Source of the DNA: Hemibagrus wyckioides
Taxonomy: Eukaryota; Chordata; Actinopteri; Siluriformes; Bagridae
Direction: 5' to 3'
Length of the DNA stretch: 64,000 nucleotides
Assembly (NCBI RefSeq): GCF_019097595.1
Contig: NC_080731.1
Coordinates: forward strand, 13,934,571 to 13,998,570
Part shown: positions 58,230 through 64,000 of the stretch, piece after piece
Layout of the letters: each line of letters opens with the position of its first letter
How positions within the stretch are numbered: position 1 is the stretch's first letter
Made by a program: the position numbers and the translations under genes
The notes under the pieces: model-generated
Seen by the model: the letters and a program-made list of their open reading frames with translations, nothing else
What the model was told of the DNA's origin: nothing
Databases searched by the model: none

Positions 58230-58404
58230 AGCCTTTGTTGGTCACATATAAATTACACATCCAAGCTTGTTAGCAAGCCTGGGTTAGAGATGATACGGCC
58301 CCCCTGGAGCAGATACAGTAGGAACAGTGGGTGCTTGGCAGCCCTTGGGCTTGAACCACCAGCCTACTGAGCAGTAACTCAGAGCCTTAAGCACTGCCAT
58401 TAGC
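58230..58404 (-). mobile_element. tRNA-derived SINE, minus-strand
   Basis: Begins AGCCTTTGTTGGTCACATAT, the reverse of the 3' end at 63.87 kb, and contains ATGATACGGCCCCCCTGGAG and the reversed head GGGCTTGAACC (58347) with CTCAGAGCCTTAAGCACTG. Same family as the SINE at 63.66 kb, with an internal deletion of the TTTCACTG region. Confidence 0.85.
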
Positions 58405-59818
58405 CTTCGGTTTCACCCTTAGGTATTGGGATTAGTTTATATCCACAACAGGTAAATTCCTTTCATTAAGAAATGCACAGCAAATCTAAATAAACATAAT
58501 CATTTACCTTTATTGGGGTTCATGGTATAATATTGTAAATGACCCATACATAGAGTTTCAGGATTTAGGTTTTGAGTTCTACACTTGAGTTGAGTTGAAC
58601 TGATGATTTCTGTCCATACTTTAACTCCATCAATATACACACATGTTCATCTGTTAAATCTGTAAAATTCACTAAACAGGTAGAAAATAACATAATTTCA
58701 TTTCAATTTCATTAACCACTTAATGAGTGGTTGAATGCAGCTTTAGTGTCTGCCTTCACGGGACCTCACCAAAGCTTGGAGCCTCAACAAATTGTGTGTC
58801 TTCTAGCTTCACATCTGACTGTTTTATTCGGTGAAAGATGGTGGAAGCATTGTGCTTTTTCACTGTCTGTGTATCAGAGATTGTAGTATGATATCCTGAA
58901 TGGTTTATAAGATGCTTGCGAGATTTATACAGAGTCATCATTGTAACCAGCAGAGGAATTGGATACCTTTTGTAATTGATCCAAGGGTCACAGCAATGTC
59001 AAATGCTTGAAATACATTTGCAATAGGTTCCTTTAAGTTTGTATTATACTTTAAGGGTATCAAGAAGGACTAGACTTGGTGGCAGCGGAGGCATCCCTGT
59101 CCATGTCACTGGTGCTGAGTTATTATAAATCATAATCTCTGTCAATATTTAATGTAAAAAAAAAAGATTCTTTCACAATATAAGATCTGCCTTGGTCACT
59201 GGTAAATGGACATAATCAGCAGACATTAATTTCTATATAGTGAACAGAGTGGGAAGATTAAGCAGATCACTCCTCAGGGATGTGAAATACAATGACTTTA
59301 TTAGTACTAGTATCTCAATCTCTTTTCTCAGACATATCTCTTAACGTTATAAATGACACCTGCGCATCTAAAGACAAGTCTATTATTTCCCGTCGACGTG
59401 TGCAATTCATTACTGTCACTGACAATATAGCATACCTGTAAACAAATCGTTCAGTGAATTTATCAGTGTAATACTGAATTTTAATTCTTTATTTCTCTTA
59501 GAATAATCTTAGAAATAAAACATGGCAACTTTGTGTCCTGTATTTAATGCATGCATTTAATTCCAGGTTTAATTGCAATTTCATTGTAATTGTTAGTGAG
59601 GCACGAGTTACGTTGTCAGTAATCATTGGTATATTTGAGATTTGGCCCTGGCTGAGCGGGATGAGCAAGTCTGCCATGAGTTTTGTATATTAAAAATAAA
59701 GCTAAGTTACTGTTATGGTTACACAAATGAAGACCTCTCATTTACCTCTGTCTCATTTAAGTTCTGCAGACACAGACCACACATTCTCACTCATTCTCTC
59801 TTTCGCTCCTTCTTTCTG
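58405..59818. other. single-copy-looking DNA, no gene seen
   Basis: AT-rich with no recognised repeats. The minus frame 58756-58941 has no domain. Confidence 0.42.

Positions 59819-59864
<46 letters not shown>
59819..59864. repeat. (TC)n(AC)n compound microsatellite
   Basis: TC tract then CA tract. Confidence 0.98.
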
Positions 59865-59919
59865 TTTTGCGTAGTAACTGATCCATTCTGCCTCTCTTAT
59901 GACTGTCAAAATATTTGAG

Positions 59920-60260
59920 CACGCCGGGTGTTTAGGAGCACCACTGAGTGTGGCCCAATAATCTCCCACTTGACTTTCCGTTAGACATGGCTGACTCAAA
60001 GTAAAAACCTTTTCCAGTCTGGCATCCACATCTGGAGGATGTGAGGCAGTGGGAAAGTCTTCAGGCCTCTTTGATTAAAATCACACACATCCCTCTCCCT
60101 CTGTGACACCAGAGTTTAAAAAAGGATTTACAACAGGGAATGGAGTAATGACTTCGTAAAAATAGAATATTAGATAAGCGAGACATGTTCCTGTTAATGC
60201 AGAGGCTACACATAGATGCTTATTAGACACTTCACTTTATTTACTGTATAAACAGATGTT
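59920..60260. promoter_or_regulatory. candidate conserved non-coding element
   Basis: Balanced repeat-free block next to the TC/CA array. No frame of interest. Confidence 0.28.
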
Positions 60261-60439
60261 ATTTTGAGTCCTCTCTTATCGCTCTCTTTTTTTTTTCTTG
60301 AACCCATTAGCTTCTTGTTTGTTCTTATTTTATTAATTATAATTGGTATTCTTACTGGTATATATAATTCTTTCTTTTATGGACAATTGTTAGCCTTCAT
60401 CTTGACCTGTAGCCCATGTTTGAAAGATTGAATTGTAAT
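60261..60439. other. AT-rich gap
   Basis: Poly-T and AT-rich; separates two CNE-like blocks. Confidence 0.5.
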
Positions 60440-61380
60440 GGAGAGTGGCTCTAGCTAGAGCAGTCCCAAAGGAAACTTGCTTACATTAGCAGGAAGCTTT
60501 TGGCTCTTAGATCAAACTGTGCGAGCGGAGTGAAGTGCCCTGCTTTTCCCATAGACTCGCAGATCCACCACAAATCCCCCGTCATTAGAACAGATGTTTG
60601 GATTAGACTTTGTAAACTATGACAGAATTTCAATTTTGGCTATCTCTTTATGATTCTCTGCGGGTAATATTACACAGCATGACATGGAAAGCTATCGCTA
60701 CAGAGCGAGGCTAAGTGTGTGTGTGTTTGTGTACTGAGAAAATATTCCTACTCTCAGGGCTTATTATTCCCTGCGTGATGAAAAGTCGAGGGTATGAGGG
60801 CACAGTATACAACGCTGAACCCTAATCGCTAAATCTTTCAGGAAGGCAGAATTTGGCGTTATGCTGTCTATTTTTGGATAATACAAAAAACTGCTATAAA
60901 GCTTTTAGGCCCGATTTCCTGAGTCGGTGGCAGCTGGCATATCAGCGCTGTCACAACATTACTGGATGTTATTTGAGAAAGGGTTAGTACGCCATCACTG
61001 CCTGTCAATTACCACACTGTCACTGCAGTTCTAATAAGTTATACAGATATAATCTGTGTAATTGAATGAGGCAGTTACTAAATCTCACCTCTCGCTATGT
61101 GCAGTAAGTGCATGGGAATTCCTGAAACCGCAATAAACTATACATCAGCGAAGCAACTCTACGCCAGCGTCCATTCCATTAGCATCTCTAAACACCCACT
61201 TGGGATTCATATATTCCAATTGGCCTGGCGTGGACTACGTGCTGACTGACCACATAAGCATAGCAGTATGTCTCTGTTAGCACAAGGCTCTCTCCCTTCA
61301 GCCAGCAAGTGCAGGGTGGACGGCAAGAGTTGGGAGGATCCACATCACCCATGATAAATGTTTTTCGATGGAAGAGTTGT
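60440..61380. promoter_or_regulatory. strong candidate conserved non-coding cluster
   Basis: Over 900 bp with only a tiny TG tract (60715-60731) and no transposon. Words such as CTGTCAATTACC (61001, carrying a MEIS-type TGTCA half site), GGTAATATTACACAGC, CCATTAGCATCTC, CCAATTGGCC and several GCAATAAAC/CTATAAAG-type AT boxes. No open frame. The best right-hand candidate for a deeply conserved regulatory cluster. Confidence 0.43.
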
Positions 61381-61744
61381 ATGGAATGTCCTTGACTTTA
61401 ATCAGAACTATTTGTTCTCTTACGCTCTTTCTCTCTCTCCCTGCTTGCTTTTTTTTCGGTCAGGGGTGTTCTGTGAGTCCCAGCTTCTCCTCAGTCATGT
61501 CCACTGACAGTCTGACATTAATGACAACATTTATCAGGAAGAAACGTGAGAAGTGATGAGTCTTTTGATATGCAGTTTTGCAAAGCCTAGAAATCCTTGA
61601 ACTTACATTGTAAACAATGTACTATTTCACACAAATGGAAAGTCACAGGAGCTAAATGACTGGACTTGGAACTTTGCAGTATGTTCCACTGTATGCAAGG
61701 TTAAATTAAAAGAGATTTTCAACATAAGTAAAATCCTTCACCTT
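61381..61744. other. nothing recognised
   Basis: Spacer; the frame 61368-61556 has no domain. Confidence 0.45.
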
Positions 61745-61945
61745 GACTGCTGTTGTCCGAGTTCGGTTCCTGGGCTGGGAACCCTGGGAACCAACTATGC
61801 CACTAGGGATTGCACTCTCAGTCTGGGTCTCAAGGCTGATTGAGAAAAAAAACACAGTGGATTCAGTGGAAAACCTGTACCAAATCTAATATGCGGATCA
61901 ATGATCCACTGTGATGACCCCTAATGGGAGCAGCCCAAAGTCCTT
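61745..61945. mobile_element. SINE-like repeat, opposite orientation to the 43.4-kb copy
   Basis: Ends with GCGGATCAATGATCCACTGT, GATGACCCCTAATGGGAGCA and GCCCAAAG, the reverse of the start of the 43.43-kb repeat (CCTTCGACTGCTTCC...CCACAGTGGATCATC). The 5' part has CTGTACCAAATCTAATATGC. Confidence 0.72.
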
Positions 61946-63294
61946 CACAAAAACAAATGTGTATGAATTTGCTTCATTTTCTCAGGACTGTGAGCTGAAC
62001 ACATTCATATTTGGACTAATCCACAATTGTAAACTGCAACATCCAATTTTTCTAATGCTCAAGTGAAGACGGAGAAAAGTAAATGCTCTTATTCTTTTTC
62101 CCCTTCATTTTCGATGCTATTGTGATATTGACTGACAAGGTCACTGGCAAGTACGATCCTGTTACCTAAATTAATGACTTAAAGTACATAATTAATTTAA
62201 TATTACTCAATAGTATGATTTAAATGCCATCCTGCACACAATTTGTGTATTTGCTAACTCAATGCTAGAAAAATCCGAGAGCAAAATCTATTATCAGCGA
62301 TGAAACCTTGTAAAAATCATAATGCTTAAATGTAATATTTTCCTACATTTAATGTTTATATTCAATGTTAAAAAGTTTTAATTAAAAAAGAAAGTTTTAG
62401 AGTTACAAGGCACAGTAATAAATGGCACAACTTCATCTAAAATTCTATTGTTATATTGTTGATATACAGCATGTGCATTTCTGTGATTAGTCCTTTCCAC
62501 TGGATTTGCTCAGAAAATACTTTATCAATAGAACTGCTTCTGAATACCACTCGGTGAATAACTGAAACATGCTCTATTCTTCACCAAGCCAAAAAAAAAT
62601 GACTGCATGATATCAAGGTTAAATAATCTGACCAGCTCTCTACAAGTCTCTACAGCATTGACACAAACACAAGTTTCGAAGTAAGCACAGAAGATGTTTA
62701 TTGTGGTGTACACTGTGATTTCAACCTTGATGGATATATGGATGTACATACAGCCACAGTAGAGCTGAGACACATGCCAGCTCTTTTCACAGGAATAAGC
62801 ATCATATTCTCTGAATGCAGCATGTCCTTCATTTGTCTTGGTGATACACAGTTTACTCCAACTGCACAAGCACGCCAGCATCTAAACAAAACAAGACATG
62901 ATTGATGTGACAAGAAGCTGAGATAACTGTTTATCAGTCCTAAACTATGGGAAGACTGTTTCAACCAGGCCAAAACATCTCCAAACACTCATCCATTTTT
63001 TTTAGATTCCTCCTCTTGGAGTTTCCATGGAGAGGAAAGCGCCGCAAACCAAGAGATTCCCACGTTTGTCAGAGTGAACCTCCGCAGGCTGCATTCTTCT
63101 GCAGCACTGATTGGTATGATGTCGTTTTTCTCCCCCGCGAGTTTCATGTGGATAACAGATAACTGCTTTTTTAAATGTTTTAAACTTAATGTAAACAAAG
63201 CAAATCCAGGCACTCGTTATAAAGAACTGACTTCTTATCTAATATGTTTCTCTTAAACCACAGCACTATTGTATTTACAAATTTATCAGTGCTT
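61946..63294. other. mostly AT-rich, no gene seen; possible CNE at 62930-63160
   Basis: Overlapping minus frames 62525-62881 and 62698-62988 are unrecognised. The 62980-63160 block is GC-balanced with frames on both strands and could be conserved, but no exon signature is certain. Confidence 0.35.
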
Positions 63295-63658
63295 GTACCG
63301 AGGGTCAGTGCTTTTTCTTACCATTGTCAGCATTTTGTACCAGCCTCAGTATTTTTGGTGCCATTGTCAGTGTTTTAAACCAATGACAGCATTTAGTAGC
63401 AGGATGTCTATTTTGAACAAGTTTTTGGACTAGTGTCAGTGTTTAGTACTAATGTCTGTGTTTTTGGACTAGTGTCAGTGTTTAGTACCACTATCTGTGT
63501 TTAGTACCAGTGTCAGTGTTTAGTACCAGTGTTTGTGTTTAGTACCAGTGTCAGTGTTTAGTACCAGTGTTTGTGTTTAGTACCAGTGTCAGTGTTTAGT
63601 ACCAGTGTCAGTGTTTAGTACCAGTGTTTGTGTTTAGTACCAGTGTCAGTGTTTAGTA
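63295..63658. repeat. minisatellite, 19-bp GTGTTTAGTACCAGTGTCA units
   Basis: Starts as diverged units (CAGTATTTTTGGTGCC, ATTGTCAGTGTTTT) and becomes near-perfect at 63500-63658. Higher-order alternation of CAGTGTCAGTGTTTAGTAC and CAGTGTTTGTGTTTAGTAC gives a 38-bp period. Confidence 0.95.
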
Positions 63659-63890
63659 ACAGTGGTGGCTCAAGTGGTTAAGGCTCTGGGTCGTTGACCG
63701 GAAGATCAGGGGTTCAAGCCCCAGCACCACCAAGTTGCCACTGTTGGGCCCTTGAGTAAGGCCCTTAACCCTCTCTGCTCCAGGGGTGCCGTATCATGGC
63801 TGACCCTGTGCTCTGACCCCAACCTCCAAGGATGGGATATGTGAAGAAAGAATTTCACTGTGCTGTAATGTATATGTGACAAATAAAGGC
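63659..63890 (+). mobile_element. tRNA-derived SINE inserted in the minisatellite
   Basis: Good pol III A box TGGCTCAAGTGG (63666) and B box GGTTCAAGCCC (63711), 45 bp apart. Body TTGGGCCCTTGAGTAAGGCC, GCCGTATCATGGCTGACCCT; 3' end GAATTTCACTGTGCTGTAAT then ATATGTGACAAATAAAGGC. The direct repeat TGTTTAGTA flanks it (63650-63658, 63891-63899), but this word is part of the minisatellite unit. Least diverged SINE in the window. Confidence 0.9.
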
Positions 63891-64000
63891 TGTTTAGTAC
63901 TAATGTCCTGTGTTTAGAAACAGTATCTTTGTTTAGTACCATGTTAGTCTCTTCTGTGTTAGTGTTACTGTTTTTTTGTATCAGTGTCAGTGTCTCTGTT
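63891..64000. repeat. minisatellite, continuation after the SINE
   Basis: TGTTTAGTACTAATGTC and TGTTTAGAAACAGTATC are diverged units of the same array, continuing to the window edge. Confidence 0.85.

Noticed and set aside
63295..63658. CRISPR-like repeat-spacer array
   Set aside because: Contiguous 19-bp tandem units without unique spacers: a minisatellite.
63661..63735. tRNA gene
   Set aside because: Has A and B boxes but is the head of a SINE with a body and tail; no credible cloverleaf 3' end.

Overview
The window reads as non-coding nuclear DNA of a teleost fish, most likely an otophysan and possibly a catfish. This rests on (i) dense dinucleotide microsatellites typical of fish genomes, (ii) several degraded Tc1-like DNA transposons of families common in fish, and (iii) tRNA-derived SINEs whose tail wording I recognise from catfish and related genomes. 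The species call is inference. I find no convincing protein-coding exon, rRNA, functional tRNA, CRISPR array or bacterial-type operon. The only credible coding traces are broken transposase fragments. Open frames of 60-190 codons elsewhere are low-complexity, repeat-driven or unrecognisable. Layout: 0-7 kb is AT-rich spacer with a hAT-like relic, a Tc1 deletion derivative at 5.45-6.0 kb and a SINE at 6.4 kb. 7.4-7.8 kb is a candidate conserved non-coding element (CNE). 8.1-8.7 kb is a CTAAT-rich satellite ending in a long inverted repeat. 9.6-10.4 kb is a duplicated unit carrying Tc1-type relic pieces. 12.0-12.7 kb is a probable MITE. 13.8-14.8 kb holds a minisatellite and a 600-bp polypurine tract. 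15-28 kb is mainly single-copy-looking DNA with several CNE-like blocks, one SINE, one unclassified repeat and a 630-bp fold-back element. 28.3-28.8 kb is a TAGTGTTGTGTA-type minisatellite ending in a TTGACT tail. 30-37 kb has the most GC-balanced, CNE-like sequence plus two SINE-like relics and a TC/CACT array. 40-45 kb and 51-52.6 kb are transposon graveyards, with two pairs of related Tc1-like relics. 45.8-50.5 kb and 59.9-61.4 kb again look CNE-like. The window ends in a 19-bp-unit minisatellite interrupted by a SINE. How the parts may work together: the pattern of no exons, long single-copy blocks rich in homeodomain-type TAATTR cores, and transposons mostly between those blocks resembles a vertebrate gene desert or very large intron around a developmental regulator. 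I cannot name the neighbouring gene. CNE calls are judgements from composition and motifs only and need cross-species alignment. I see no new gene system. The most interesting signals are TA microsatellites abutting the 3' ends of two different Tc1 relics, the CTAAT satellite with its palindrome, the SINE-in-minisatellite insertion, and two candidate PBX-MEIS sites in CNE-like blocks.
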